Positions 1 to 7,713 are shown, counted from the first letter of the stretch. The stretch: 10,047 nt of DNA from Thermococcaceae archaeon (GCA_026986455.1 JALSON010000231.1:1-10047), one strand, 5' to 3'. The notes: generated from the sequence alone by a model not told the origin. Translations and numbers: made by a program.

Positions 1-162
1 CCCCGCCACCCCGCCGATGTGCTGGCCACGTGGGCCGATATCGGCAAGGCCGAGCGGTTGTTGGGCTGGCGGCCACGGGTGGCCTTTGAGGAAGGCGTGC
101 GGCAGTTGGTGGGGTGGTATCGGAAGAATCGCCAGTGGACGAAGGAATTAACAACGCGATGA
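1..162 (+). CDS. NAD-dependent epimerase/dehydratase, C-terminal end (5' truncated by window)
   Basis: Frame 1 is open from the window edge to TGA at 160-162 and gives the last 53 residues of a protein. The residues contain HPADVLATWADIGKAERLLGW followed by P-x-V-x-F-x-E-G-V and a final V-G-W-Y-R. This is the typical tail of extended short-chain dehydrogenases acting on nucleotide sugars, such as UDP-glucuronate/UDP-glucose 4-epimerases: a P-x-D-x-x-x-T-x-A-D segment, K-A-x-x-x-L-G-W, then a final helix ending in W-Y. The NAD-binding and catalytic parts lie outside the window, so the exact substrate cannot be told. GC is about 70% over the first 120 bases (hand count), far above the genes that follow. 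The stop overlaps the next start as ATGA (159-162), which suggests translational coupling and a sugar donor supplied to the downstream transferases. Confidence 0.85.
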   Translation, partial: PRHPADVLATWADIGKAERLLGWRPRVAFEEGVRQLVGWYRKNRQWTKELTTR

Positions 163-1301
163 GAATTTTGCTTATAAGTGGAATCTTTCCACCCGATATT
201 GGCGGCCCGGCAACCTATGTGCCCCAGATTGCTCATGGGCTAACAGAGCGCGGCCATGAGGTTCAAGTCATTACTCTCAGTGACCGGAAAAGCGACAATG
301 ATGATTATCCTTTTCGTGTGATCCGTCTTTCGAGAGGAATGTTTAAGCCATGGCGCATACTGCATACTGTGTGGACGATATGGCGTGTAGGGCGATGGGC
401 TGATGTGTTGTTTGTTAACGGGTTGGCCTTAGAATCTGTGTTGGCCAACATATTTCTTGGAAAGCCTTTGGTAATGAAGGTGGTGGGCGATCTGGCGTGG
501 GAGAGGGCTACAAACTGGGGTCGGGTTGACGATAATTTTGAAGTGTTTCAGCAGAGACGTTATGGCTTGCGAGTAGAACTTCTCAAGGCTTTGCGTTCCT
601 GGTGGACCAGACAGGCTCATCGGCTTATCGTGCCCAGCCAGTATCTGGCCCGTTGGGTGAGGAAATGGGGTGTGTCCGAGGATCGCATAGTTGTCATTTA
701 TAATGCTGTGGAACTGATAAATAACATTGAACCTGTTTGGGTGCCCCTTTCTACCCCAATAAAGTTGGTGACCGTTGTGCGGTTAGTGCCCTGGAAAGGT
801 GTGGATGGCATCTTGCGTGCTTTGACCGAAATACCAGAAGCAGGACTGATCGTAATAGGAGATGGTCCGGAGCGCCCAAGACTGGAAACGCTGGCCCAAT
901 CTTTGGGGGTTCAGGACCGGGTGTATTTTGCCGGTACACGGAATCGAGAAGAAACTCTTGCATGGATGGCAGCTTGTGATGTTTTTGTGTTGAACTCTAC
1001 TTATGAAGGCCTTCCTCATGTAGTATTGGAGGCTATGGCGTTGGGGTTGCCTGTAGTGGCTACCGCTGTGGGAGGAACACCAGAGGTGGTAAAAGATGGG
1101 AAGACGGGGGTGTTGATTTCTACTCATGATTATGCTCTTGATAGTGTTTTAAGCGGTCTCATCAGCGATTCTACTTGGCGTAGTCCCTCTCGAAAAGCAA
1201 AGATACAAAAGTTGATAGAGCAGGAGTTTTCAATAGTGAAAATGATAGAAGAGACGGAAGCGGTTATTCAACAGGTTGTTGATGGGAGGTTGTATGGCTG
1301 A
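159..1301 (+). CDS. GT4-family glycosyltransferase (GT-B fold)
   Basis: 380 residues, a normal length for the family, predicted to move a sugar from a nucleotide donor onto a lipid-linked glycan at the inner face of the membrane. The N-terminal acceptor domain begins MRILLISGIFPPDIGGPATY, the usual glycine-rich opening of GT4 enzymes. The C-terminal donor domain starts near residue 200 (V-V-R-L-V-P-W-K-G at 206-214), continues with I-G-D-G-P-E (233-238), and holds an intact E-x7-E motif at E283 and E291 inside EGLPHVVLEAMALGLPVVA, followed by GGTPEVV (305-311). I chose ATG 159 because the protein then begins exactly at the first beta strand, a GAAGGA lies 12 bases upstream, and the ATG forms an ATGA overlap with the epimerase stop. 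A longer frame from 114 would add 15 residues overlapping the epimerase and is unlikely. Donor and acceptor are unknown. Confidence 0.93.
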   Translation: MRILLISGIFPPDIGGPATYVPQIAHGLTERGHEVQVITLSDRKSDNDDYPFRVIRLSRGMFKPWRILHTVWTIWRVGRWADVLFVNGLALESVLANIFLGKPLVMKVVGDLAWERATNWGRVDDNFEVFQQRRYGLRVELLKALRSWWTRQAHRLIVPSQYLARWVRKWGVSEDRIVVIYNAVELINNIEPVWVPLSTPIKLVTVVRLVPWKGVDGILRALTEIPEAGLIVIGDGPERPRLETLAQSLGVQDRVYFAGTRNREETLAWMAACDVFVLNSTYEGLPHVVLEAMALGLPVVATAVGGTPEVVKDGKTGVLISTHDYALDSVLSGLISDSTWRSPSRKAKIQKLIEQEFSIVKMIEETEAVIQQVVDGRLYG

Positions 1302-2103
1302 ATCTTTATGCTTTGCGGATCATCTTTACTGGCCTGGAAATGCTGCGAAAACAAGAATCATTCGAGACATTGCTCGAAGATCTGCAGGATTATCGCAGGT
1401 TAAAATTTTTGACTATGGCTGTGGGGATGCTTTGCACTGGCGATCGATATTGGAAACATGCCCACATTTTGCTCTTGTTGCTTACGATATCAGTCCACGG
1501 GCACGACATGCGGCGCGAGAGCATCTAGCGGGCTTGAAAGCAGAAATAGTAGAAAGAGTTGAGGAAGTGCATTATGCTGATTACATCGTAAGTTTCAGTG
1601 TTCTCGAGCATGTGTACGACAGGAAAGAGTACCTTATGATAGCAAAACAAGTGCTTGCCCCAAAAGGTATATTTTATCTCAATTATGATGATGGTCATTT
1701 TCGCATTTGCTTGGATTTGTCATATCCTGCGAATTGGGGCGTTGCGCTTAGAAGTCATATTCACAACATGTTGGCACCATTATTGGCCAGGTTTGGTTAC
1801 CGCAGGGGGTTTCAACAACGAGTAAAGAAGAGGCGTTTGGGTATCTTGTTACAAGAGATCGGTTTTGAGGTATGCGAAGAAATGTATGAGAACCTTGGTT
1901 GTATCAAAGGGCTGTACAAGCATGTTTCTCAGGATAAGCGTAAAGATTTCATGGATGCATGGGTCTCTTTCGAGAGATTGTTGAACAACCGATTTCGGGT
2001 AAAGGCAGGCAAACCTTACGCAGGAGATGATGTCAATTTATGGCAGTTTATGGGGTCGCGGACATTAGTTTTGAGCCATCGGGAAAAAAAGAATGAGCAG
2101 TAG
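1294..2103 (+). CDS. Class I SAM-dependent methyltransferase, probably acting on a glycan
   Basis: 269 residues. The Rossmann-type methyltransferase core is visible: motif I IFDYGCGDALHW (38-49), an acidic end of strand 2 at VAYDIS (62-67), VSFSVLEHV (99-107), and L-A-P-K-G-I-F-Y-L (121-129), as in Methyltransf_11/23 proteins. Residues 130-269 form a C-terminal part I do not recognise beyond a basic stretch around 170-181. Lying between glycosyltransferases, it probably O-methylates a sugar residue of the growing polymer; a sugar-nucleotide substrate is also possible. ATG 1294 follows GGGAGG at 1284-1289 with a short 4-base spacer and overlaps the previous gene by 8 bases. In-frame alternatives at ATG 1282 and TTG 1276 would add 4 or 6 residues. 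The gene ends in an A7 run (2084-2090) just before the stop. Confidence 0.88.
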   Translation: MAESLCFADHLYWPGNAAKTRIIRDIARRSAGLSQVKIFDYGCGDALHWRSILETCPHFALVAYDISPRARHAAREHLAGLKAEIVERVEEVHYADYIVSFSVLEHVYDRKEYLMIAKQVLAPKGIFYLNYDDGHFRICLDLSYPANWGVALRSHIHNMLAPLLARFGYRRGFQQRVKKRRLGILLQEIGFEVCEEMYENLGCIKGLYKHVSQDKRKDFMDAWVSFERLLNNRFRVKAGKPYAGDDVNLWQFMGSRTLVLSHREKKNEQ

Positions 2104-3316
2104 GACCTTAAAGCCACGGATCGTTTACCTTGCCAACGTTCGTTTGCCTACCGAAAAAGCACATGGGTACCAGATCTGTAAAATGTGTGAGGCGTTTACC
2201 CTGAATGGTGCAGAGATCCATCTTTTTCATCCTTATCGTCGTCAGGTGGACCCACACCTTAAAGGGCAAGGAGTGTTTGATTATTATGGGATTCAGCCGA
2301 TATTTGAGATACATACTGTGAAGAACCTGGATGTTGTGCCTCTCAGTAGAGTTGTGCCACAACCTCTTTTTAGGTTGATGTTTTTTATCCATGCTTTTAT
2401 ATGGGCGTATTATGCAACATGGGTGGCTCGGGGTTATAAAGGAGATTTCTACTATACACGAGAGGCTACAATAGCTTTTTGGCTGACGCGTATGGGATTG
2501 CCCACTGTGTATGAGGTCCATGTAGTACCTGAACGAGTGCAAAAATGGCTTTTGAAAAGATTTGCCCGGCATTCAGCGTTAAGGCTTGTTGTGGTTCTTA
2601 CCTCGTTTATTCGTGACCGGCTTTTGGATATGGGGTTTCCCCCAGAGAAGATTGTGGTGTGGCCGGATGCAGTGGATCTAGGTATGTTTGACCCCTTGCC
2701 GAGTAAAGAGGAATGTCGACGTCAGTTGGGTTTGCCTTTAGAGCGTCCCATTATCGGTTACATAGGTCGTTTTAGAACTATGGGAATGGAAAAAGGCATC
2801 CCTGAACTTATCCACGCAGTAAAAGCACTGCCATCCATAAACAGAGTAGCCCCCTTGTTCCTTGCTGTCGGGGGACCTATGGAATCTGTCCCCGTTTATC
2901 TTGATCTTGCCAGACGCATTGGTGTATCGCTCGATAAACTCCGTTTTGTAGATCGTGTACCGAATGCCGAAGTGCCTTGCTGGATAAAAACCTTTGATGT
3001 AGCAGTGGCGCCTTTTCCACAAACTGATCATTATGCTTACTTTATGTCCCCACTTAAACTCTTTGAGTATATGGCGACGGGAGTGCCCATTGTAGCGACG
3101 GAACTACCTTCGGTGCGAGAAATACTGCATCATGGTAGAAATGCCTGGTTGGTTCCCCCAGAGAATCCTAATGCATTGGCGGAGGGTATTTATCATATTC
3201 TGAAAAATCCTGACTTAGCAAGACGCCTGGCTCGTCAAGCACAGGAGGATGTGAGGCGGTATACTTGGAAGCGGCGGGCGGCCTCTATTTTGCAGCACGT
3301 TTTGGGTAGGGTATAA
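2093..3316 (+). CDS. GT4-family glycosyltransferase
   Basis: 407 residues. The opening RIVYLANVRLPTEKAHGYQI (9-28) and N-G-A-E-I-H-L-F-H-P-Y-R (38-49) match a common GT4 subgroup. A hydrophobic, aromatic stretch at 93-112 may touch the membrane. The donor domain has I-G-Y-I-G-R-F (221-227), M-E-K-G-I-P-E-L (232-239), A-V-A-P-F-P (304-309) and MSPLKLFEYMATGVPIVA (318-335). In this subgroup the first Glu of the E-x7-E motif is replaced (Phe317 at that spacing) while the second, E325, is kept; Lys322 sits in the usual S-P-L-K-x-x-E context. ATG 2093 overlaps the methyltransferase end by 11 bases; no strong Shine-Dalgarno is seen (only CGGGA before an A7 run), so translation may depend on coupling from the upstream gene. 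Substrates unknown. Confidence 0.92.
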   Translation: MSSRTLKPRIVYLANVRLPTEKAHGYQICKMCEAFTLNGAEIHLFHPYRRQVDPHLKGQGVFDYYGIQPIFEIHTVKNLDVVPLSRVVPQPLFRLMFFIHAFIWAYYATWVARGYKGDFYYTREATIAFWLTRMGLPTVYEVHVVPERVQKWLLKRFARHSALRLVVVLTSFIRDRLLDMGFPPEKIVVWPDAVDLGMFDPLPSKEECRRQLGLPLERPIIGYIGRFRTMGMEKGIPELIHAVKALPSINRVAPLFLAVGGPMESVPVYLDLARRIGVSLDKLRFVDRVPNAEVPCWIKTFDVAVAPFPQTDHYAYFMSPLKLFEYMATGVPIVATELPSVREILHHGRNAWLVPPENPNALAEGIYHILKNPDLARRLARQAQEDVRRYTWKRRAASILQHVLGRV

Positions 3317-3323
3317 GTACCCC

Positions 3324-3330
3324 AGGAGGT
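3324..3330 (+). promoter_or_regulatory. Strong ribosome binding site fixing a TTG start
   Basis: AGGAGGT is a perfect Shine-Dalgarno sequence, lying 7 bases before TTG at 3338. It is the strongest such site between 159 and 6870 and is what decides the non-ATG start of the following glycosyltransferase. The 21-base gap holding it is the longest gap between intact genes in the window. Confidence 0.85.
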
Positions 3331-3337
3331 TCAAGAA

Positions 3338-4513
3338 TTGGCAAATTCATATAAGGTGTGTTTCATCGGTGGAGCACGATACAACCAGCCCCTGGATGCT
3401 ACCAGTGCCAAGAAATTCCAACGACTGATAGCGCTGGGAGAGATTTTTGTTATCGGCTTCTCCCGTAATGCACGCCCGCGCCGCTTCACCGAATATGCAC
3501 ATTTTTACCTCCTTCCCCAATGGCCGTGGCCGGTATTGCGTTACTTTACCATGTTCACCGCCGGGACCTTGCTGGCTTTGTGGGTTATTTTGCGGCACAG
3601 GGTCACAATTATTGTCACCCAGAGTCCTTATGAGGGCTTTGTGGGGGCGTTGGTGAAAAAGATCGCCCGTCTCTTTGGACGACGGGTGGCGTTGGTGGTT
3701 GAGAATCACGGTGATTTTGAGGTCAGCCCGTTTCTCCAAAGAAAGGTTCGATTTCCGGGACTGTATCGGTTAGTCATGAATCGCGTGGCCGGTTTTGCCC
3801 TGCGGCTTGCGGATGCGCTACGGGCTATTTCAAGGCCTACGCGTGAGCAATTGCAGCGTTGGGCCGGCAACAAGTCCCTTGTGACTTTTGTGGCTTGGAC
3901 GGATTTAGAGGTTTTTCTTCAAGCCGGTGAGGAAAAGAGATACAATGATCCTCCGATGGTGGTCTACACGGGTGTGTTTATTCCTCTTAAGGGTGTTCAC
4001 TTCTTAATTGACGCTTTTGCTATGCTTTACCGGGAATTCCCGAATGTATATCTCACTCTAATTGGAAAAGAAGAGAATGTAGAATATGCTGAGTTCTTAA
4101 AGAGAAGGGTACGTGAATTGGAGCTGGAGAAACAGGTAAAGTTCCTGTCTTTTATGTCTCAGCGTGATTTGGCAAAGCACATGGCACAAGCCTGTGTCTT
4201 GGTGTTGCCTTCGCTTTCCGAAGGATTAGGGCGTGTGGTGTTTGAGGCTATGGCCTGCGGGACGCCGGTGATCGGCAGTCGGGTTGATGGTATTCCGGAG
4301 ATGATTGAGGACGGCGTTACAGGGTTTCTTGTGCCTCCCGGTGATGTAAAGGCCCTGGCTGAACGGTTGAGATGGGTGCTCGAGCATCCGGTGGAAGCAA
4401 GAGAAATGGGGCAACGGGCGCGGGAATTCGCCCAACGGTTTTTCTCTCCCGAGGGATATGTGCGCTCTTACGCCAAGTTGTTTGAAATAGCCTCTCATGC
4501 TGTGGAAGGATGA
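3338..4513 (+). CDS. GT4-family glycosyltransferase with TTG start
   Basis: 391 residues. The N-terminal domain opens with KVCFIGGARYNQPLD (6-20), includes a hydrophobic stretch at 70-94 that may lie against the membrane, and has ENHGDFEVSPF at 122-132. The donor domain begins near 206 (M-V-V-Y-T-G-V-F-I-P-L-K-G-V), carries L-I-G-K-E-E-N (241-247), an intact E-x7-E at E295 and E303 in SEGLGRVVFEAMACGTP, then DGIPEMIEDGVTGFLVPPGD (317-336). The start is TTG 3338: it has a perfect AGGAGGT 7 bases upstream, and starting there gives the family's normal N-terminus. Hand-counted GC falls from about 55% to about 42% over 3901-4200 (residues 188-288) and returns to about 58%, which hints at a mosaic gene. 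The sugar transferred is unknown. Confidence 0.92.
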   Translation: MANSYKVCFIGGARYNQPLDATSAKKFQRLIALGEIFVIGFSRNARPRRFTEYAHFYLLPQWPWPVLRYFTMFTAGTLLALWVILRHRVTIIVTQSPYEGFVGALVKKIARLFGRRVALVVENHGDFEVSPFLQRKVRFPGLYRLVMNRVAGFALRLADALRAISRPTREQLQRWAGNKSLVTFVAWTDLEVFLQAGEEKRYNDPPMVVYTGVFIPLKGVHFLIDAFAMLYREFPNVYLTLIGKEENVEYAEFLKRRVRELELEKQVKFLSFMSQRDLAKHMAQACVLVLPSLSEGLGRVVFEAMACGTPVIGSRVDGIPEMIEDGVTGFLVPPGDVKALAERLRWVLEHPVEAREMGQRAREFAQRFFSPEGYVRSYAKLFEIASHAVEG

Positions 4514-4522
4514 GGAGATCTT

Positions 4523-5602
4523 ATGCGTCTTCTCTGGTTTAATTTGGCGGCCGATGCAGATGACCCCGCTTTAGGGTTCGCCATTCGCTGGATTGAGGCC
4601 GTTGCTCAACGGGTGGAGTTTATTCATGTGATCACGATGCGCGCGGGGCGATACGCACTCCCGGAAAACGTAAAGGTCTATTCTGTGGGCAAGGAAAAAG
4701 GTTACAGCGAACCGAGGCGGGCTGTGGAGTTCTACCGGCACCTGTTCCGTATCCTCCGGGAGGACCACGTTGACGCCTGCTTCTCCCACATGATTCCTAT
4801 CTTCACCGTTTTGGGTACTCCGATTTTGAAAGCAAAGAAGGTACCTGTTGTGACTTGGTATACTCACCCAAGTTTGACACTTACATTGAGGTTGGCCCAT
4901 TACTTTTCTGATAGGATAGTGACGGCTTTGGAGTCGAGTTATCCTTATAAAAAGGACAAACTAATTGCATTGGGACATGGCATTGATACAGACCTTTTTT
5001 CACCGAGTGATGCTCCCCCTGAGGAGCCACCGATGATTCTGTGCGTGGGACGGCTTTCACCCGTGAAGGATCATCCAACCTTAATTCGTGCGGCCGCCTT
5101 ACTGCGGGAGCGGTGGAATAGACCCTTCCGGGTGGTCATCCTTGGCGGCCCTGCAAGCCCCAAAGACGAGCCTTATGTGTGCTCTCTGCACCAACTGGTG
5201 GAGGAACTCCAACTCCAGAATATCGTGTCTTTCCATTCCCCTGTACCCCAGGCGGAACTGCCAAATTGGTACCGGCGTTGCACCGTCCATGTAAACCTGA
5301 CCCCAACTGGCTCCGGTGACAAAGTGGCCTGGGAGGCTATGGCCTGTGGAAAACCATGTCTGGTAGCCAACGAAGGGTTTAGAGAAACACTGGGAGAACA
5401 TGCGGACCAACTGCTCTTTGAGCATGAAAACCCCGAATCGCTTGCAGATAGGCTCAAAGAAGTACTCTCTATAGAAGAGGAACAAGTTGCTTTGGGAATG
5501 TATCTCCGGGAACGTGTGTTAGAAATGCATGGGCTCCGTAGATTGTCGTTGCAGATTGTAGGGTTACTTCGTGATTTACCGGGAAAGCGCTCTGTTCAAT
5601 AA
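4523..5602 (+). CDS. GT4-family glycosyltransferase with altered E-x7-E motif
   Basis: 359 residues. The N-terminal domain (1-160) lacks the usual glycine-rich first loop and begins MRLLWFNLAADADDPALGFA. Between the domains it has G-H-G-I-D-T-D-L-F (151-159). The donor domain has I-L-C-V-G-R-L-S-P-V-K-D (172-183), V-V-I-L-G-G-P (204-210) and GSGDKVAWEAMACGKPCLVA (263-282). The second Glu of E-x7-E is present (E271) but the position eight residues earlier is Gly263, so the first Glu is missing. The enzyme may still be active, since several GT4 subgroups vary here. ATG 4523 follows GAGGAG overlapping the previous stop (AGGAG at 4513-4517, 5-base spacer), with a 9-base gap between genes. GC dips to about 42% at 4801-4980 between flanks of 53-67%. 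Substrates unknown. Confidence 0.9.
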   Translation: MRLLWFNLAADADDPALGFAIRWIEAVAQRVEFIHVITMRAGRYALPENVKVYSVGKEKGYSEPRRAVEFYRHLFRILREDHVDACFSHMIPIFTVLGTPILKAKKVPVVTWYTHPSLTLTLRLAHYFSDRIVTALESSYPYKKDKLIALGHGIDTDLFSPSDAPPEEPPMILCVGRLSPVKDHPTLIRAAALLRERWNRPFRVVILGGPASPKDEPYVCSLHQLVEELQLQNIVSFHSPVPQAELPNWYRRCTVHVNLTPTGSGDKVAWEAMACGKPCLVANEGFRETLGEHADQLLFEHENPESLADRLKEVLSIEEEQVALGMYLRERVLEMHGLRRLSLQIVGLLRDLPGKRSVQ

Positions 5603-5615
5603 GGGTTGAGAGATT

Positions 5616-6878
5616 ATGCAACGTTGGAGAGTCTCTGTCTTTAGCATATATAGACTGGCTTTCGTAATATTGAGTGTGCCGCTATTTTATAGAATCAAGT
5701 TGATCCCTTTGATTGGAAGTTGGGATTTAAATCTAGGCTATTTGATGATTATTGCAATGACTTTGTTGCTCGGGGTTAAAAAAGTAGATACTCAGGCTAT
5801 ATTGTTGTTATTATGGTGGATGGCCCTTTGGGTGGGTGGGATATATGGTGTTTTTGTATTTGGTCCGCAGGTCATAAAACCGAATGTTAAACTGAATTTG
5901 ATTTTCTTAGGATTTATTTTGACGTACATCGCGGGGACTAGGGTGTTACGAAATGAGAGAAACGTAAAAAGACTCTTGGTATTCTTATCGGATTTTTCAT
6001 TACTTTTATCTATCAGTGTACTGTTGGAATTCTCTATATTGTTGATATGGGGAATACCAGCAGTGGAGAGGCTATATACTTTCCTGGGTTATAATGCTGG
6101 TAATTTGTCTTTGACAAAGACTTTGCAGTACTATCGGGCAGGCGGCTTTCTGGGCACACCCGAGAATACAGGTTTCGCATTGGGAATCTTGGTAGGGGGG
6201 CAATATTTTTTGTATAGATATATTCTTCCAAAAGCCCGCGGGAAATGGTTGAAGATAGCTATTGGTATCACTGCACTTGTGCTAACACAAAGCCGAGGAG
6301 GTGTGCTCGCACTTATAATCATTGTAGCTTTTATTAGGATCCTGAATTCTAAGAATCTCTTTAGACAACTCTCAGGTGCTGTTTCCCTCTCTGTGTTTAC
6401 TGGCGGAATCCTGTGGTTGTCGCTCAGGTATATTCCTCATTTTTCTCTAGAGCGATTCATGTGGGGGATCAAATGGCATAGCGCCACGGTTTACAGCGGT
6501 TTTCAGGCAGCGTTGGCGTCTCCTGTTGTGGGATGGGGCTGGGCTCCTCTGCGCATTGTAGTTTCCCAAATAAGAACGGATAATTATCTTGGCTTTTACT
6601 ACTTGGTGTTGAAGGAGAAACCCATACAGGCCGGCGTTGTTGAAGTATTCGCGCGGAGTGGAATGGTTGGCCTGATTCTCTTTACATTGATTGTGTGGCG
6701 GGCGTTGCAGAAAAGTTGGAGAGCGTCATTACCTTACCGCGGCTGGTTATTTGGTACTCTTATGGCTATATTGAGCATTACTGGAATTGCTGGTCCCTTT
6801 CTTTACAACGTGCGCACGTTTGGTTTTCCATTGTGGTTTTTCTTCACAATGCTTGCAGTTGCACAATATACAAGTTGA
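5616..6878 (+). CDS. O-antigen polymerase/ligase-like membrane protein (Wzy/WaaL superfamily)
   Basis: 420 residues with about ten to twelve hydrophobic membrane segments (roughly 8-25, 38-53, 60-82, 92-108, 120-146, 184-203, 212-224, 228-243, 254-270, 343-361, 377-395, 402-417). Landmarks of the O-antigen ligase/polymerase superfamily are GGFLGTPENTGFALGI (176-191), TQSRGGVLAL (224-233), and SPVVGWGWAP (302-311) at the start of a long polar loop between about 271 and 342, which is expected to face the periplasm or outside and hold the catalytic region. It would polymerise lipid-linked repeat units delivered by the flippase encoded at 8606-9847, or ligate a glycan to its acceptor; sequence alone does not separate the two. 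ATG 5616 comes 13 bases after the previous stop with only a weak GAGAG site upstream. Sampled GC is about 37%, clearly lower than the two preceding genes. Confidence 0.85.
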   Translation: MQRWRVSVFSIYRLAFVILSVPLFYRIKLIPLIGSWDLNLGYLMIIAMTLLLGVKKVDTQAILLLLWWMALWVGGIYGVFVFGPQVIKPNVKLNLIFLGFILTYIAGTRVLRNERNVKRLLVFLSDFSLLLSISVLLEFSILLIWGIPAVERLYTFLGYNAGNLSLTKTLQYYRAGGFLGTPENTGFALGILVGGQYFLYRYILPKARGKWLKIAIGITALVLTQSRGGVLALIIIVAFIRILNSKNLFRQLSGAVSLSVFTGGILWLSLRYIPHFSLERFMWGIKWHSATVYSGFQAALASPVVGWGWAPLRIVVSQIRTDNYLGFYYLVLKEKPIQAGVVEVFARSGMVGLILFTLIVWRALQKSWRASLPYRGWLFGTLMAILSITGIAGPFLYNVRTFGFPLWFFFTMLAVAQYTS

Positions 6879-6883
6879 GGAGG
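6877..6883 (+). promoter_or_regulatory. Ribosome binding site fixing the FkbM start
   Basis: GAGGAGG overlaps the stop codon of the polymerase gene and lies 8 bases before ATG 6892. It rules out the longer open frame from 6787, which would lie mostly inside the preceding gene. Confidence 0.8.
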
Positions 6884-6891
6884 CAACGGTC

Positions 6892-7713
6892 ATGAAATTG
6901 ATTGAACATTTTCTTCGGATGCTTCGGTGTTTCCTGGGGAGTAGAAGATATTGGCCTGTCAAAGTTCAGGTTGGCGACACTCAGTTATGGGCTCCATTAT
7001 ATTTGAAGAGAAGTCTGGAGGACTTCCCAATTCATGGTGAACCATTTACTGTATCTCTTTTCCAACGCTTTATCACTCCAGGAAGTGTAATCTTTGATGT
7101 GGGGGCTAATATTGGTGTGTATACAATAATTGGGGCTAAGAAGACAGGCACCTTTGGCAACGTGTATGCTTTTGAGCCTGACCCTAGGAATTATAAATTT
7201 TTAAGACGAAACATAAAGAGCCATCACCTTGTTAATGTGCGTGCGGTTAACAAGGCAATTGCAAATACGGTAGGAGATGTTACTCTTTATATACATGGCG
7301 ATCCAACGTCAAGTCGTATCGTAAAAAGCTCATGGCGCGCTGAAGGAATTGTCGGTATACATAGAGTTGAGGTAACTACGATAGATAAGTTTGCCGAAAC
7401 ATATAAAATTTCCAATATAGATGTGATGAAAATGGATGTGGAGGGTGCAGAGTTAGAAGTGATAAAGGGTGCTGAGAGAACGCTGCAAAAGTTGAATTCT
7501 GCAGTTGTATTCTTTGAGTTGGCACCCAGATTGAGTACAAAGCCTAAGATTATGGAATTGCTGGAATTGTTGAATATCTTGGGATTCCAAATATGGCTTA
7601 TTGACGAGGAGTCGAAACAGTTACTTCATAACGCATTGGAATACATTGAAGAAGATAGCATCTTGGGGAGAAATAAAATAAATGCTCTGGCGCTGAAAGG
7701 GATTACGTTATGA
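6892..7713 (+). CDS. FkbM-family SAM-dependent methyltransferase
   Basis: 273 residues. Family signatures are clear: VIFDVGANIGVYT (66-78, SAM-binding motif I), VYAFEPDPRNYKFLRRNI (91-108), and IDVMKMDVEGAELEVIKGAE (176-195), the hallmark D-V-E-G-A-E segment of FkbM proteins. FkbM was named for an O-methyltransferase of FK506 biosynthesis, and relatives are frequent in polysaccharide loci, where they are thought to O-methylate sugars; that role is inferred here from context. The start is set by GAGGAGG 8 bases upstream. The stop overlaps the next start as ATGA (7710-7713). A second, unrelated-looking methyltransferase lies at 1294-2103, so the glycan may be methylated at two sites. Confidence 0.92.
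   Translation: MKLIEHFLRMLRCFLGSRRYWPVKVQVGDTQLWAPLYLKRSLEDFPIHGEPFTVSLFQRFITPGSVIFDVGANIGVYTIIGAKKTGTFGNVYAFEPDPRNYKFLRRNIKSHHLVNVRAVNKAIANTVGDVTLYIHGDPTSSRIVKSSWRAEGIVGIHRVEVTTIDKFAETYKISNIDVMKMDVEGAELEVIKGAERTLQKLNSAVVFFELAPRLSTKPKIMELLELLNILGFQIWLIDEESKQLLHNALEYIEEDSILGRNKINALALKGITL

Noticed and set aside
114..158. Extra 15-residue N-terminal extension of the first GT4 gene
   Set aside because: It lies wholly within the epimerase reading frame; ATG 159 starts the protein at the conserved first strand and forms an ATGA overlap.
2108..2572. 154-codon minus-strand open frame
   Set aside because: It lies antisense within a clear GT4 gene, and its Cys/His-rich translation looks like a non-coding shadow.
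5099..5485. 128-codon minus-strand open frame
   Set aside because: It is antisense to a well-supported GT4 gene, with no recognisable domain and no ribosome binding site noted.
159..5602. Tandem duplication of GT4 genes
   Set aside because: The four proteins differ strongly in their N-terminal domains and motif details and share only general GT4 features, so they look like separate acquisitions rather than recent copies.
6787..6891. 35-residue upstream extension of the FkbM gene
   Set aside because: It overlaps the end of the membrane protein gene, and a strong GAGGAGG sits just before ATG 6892.
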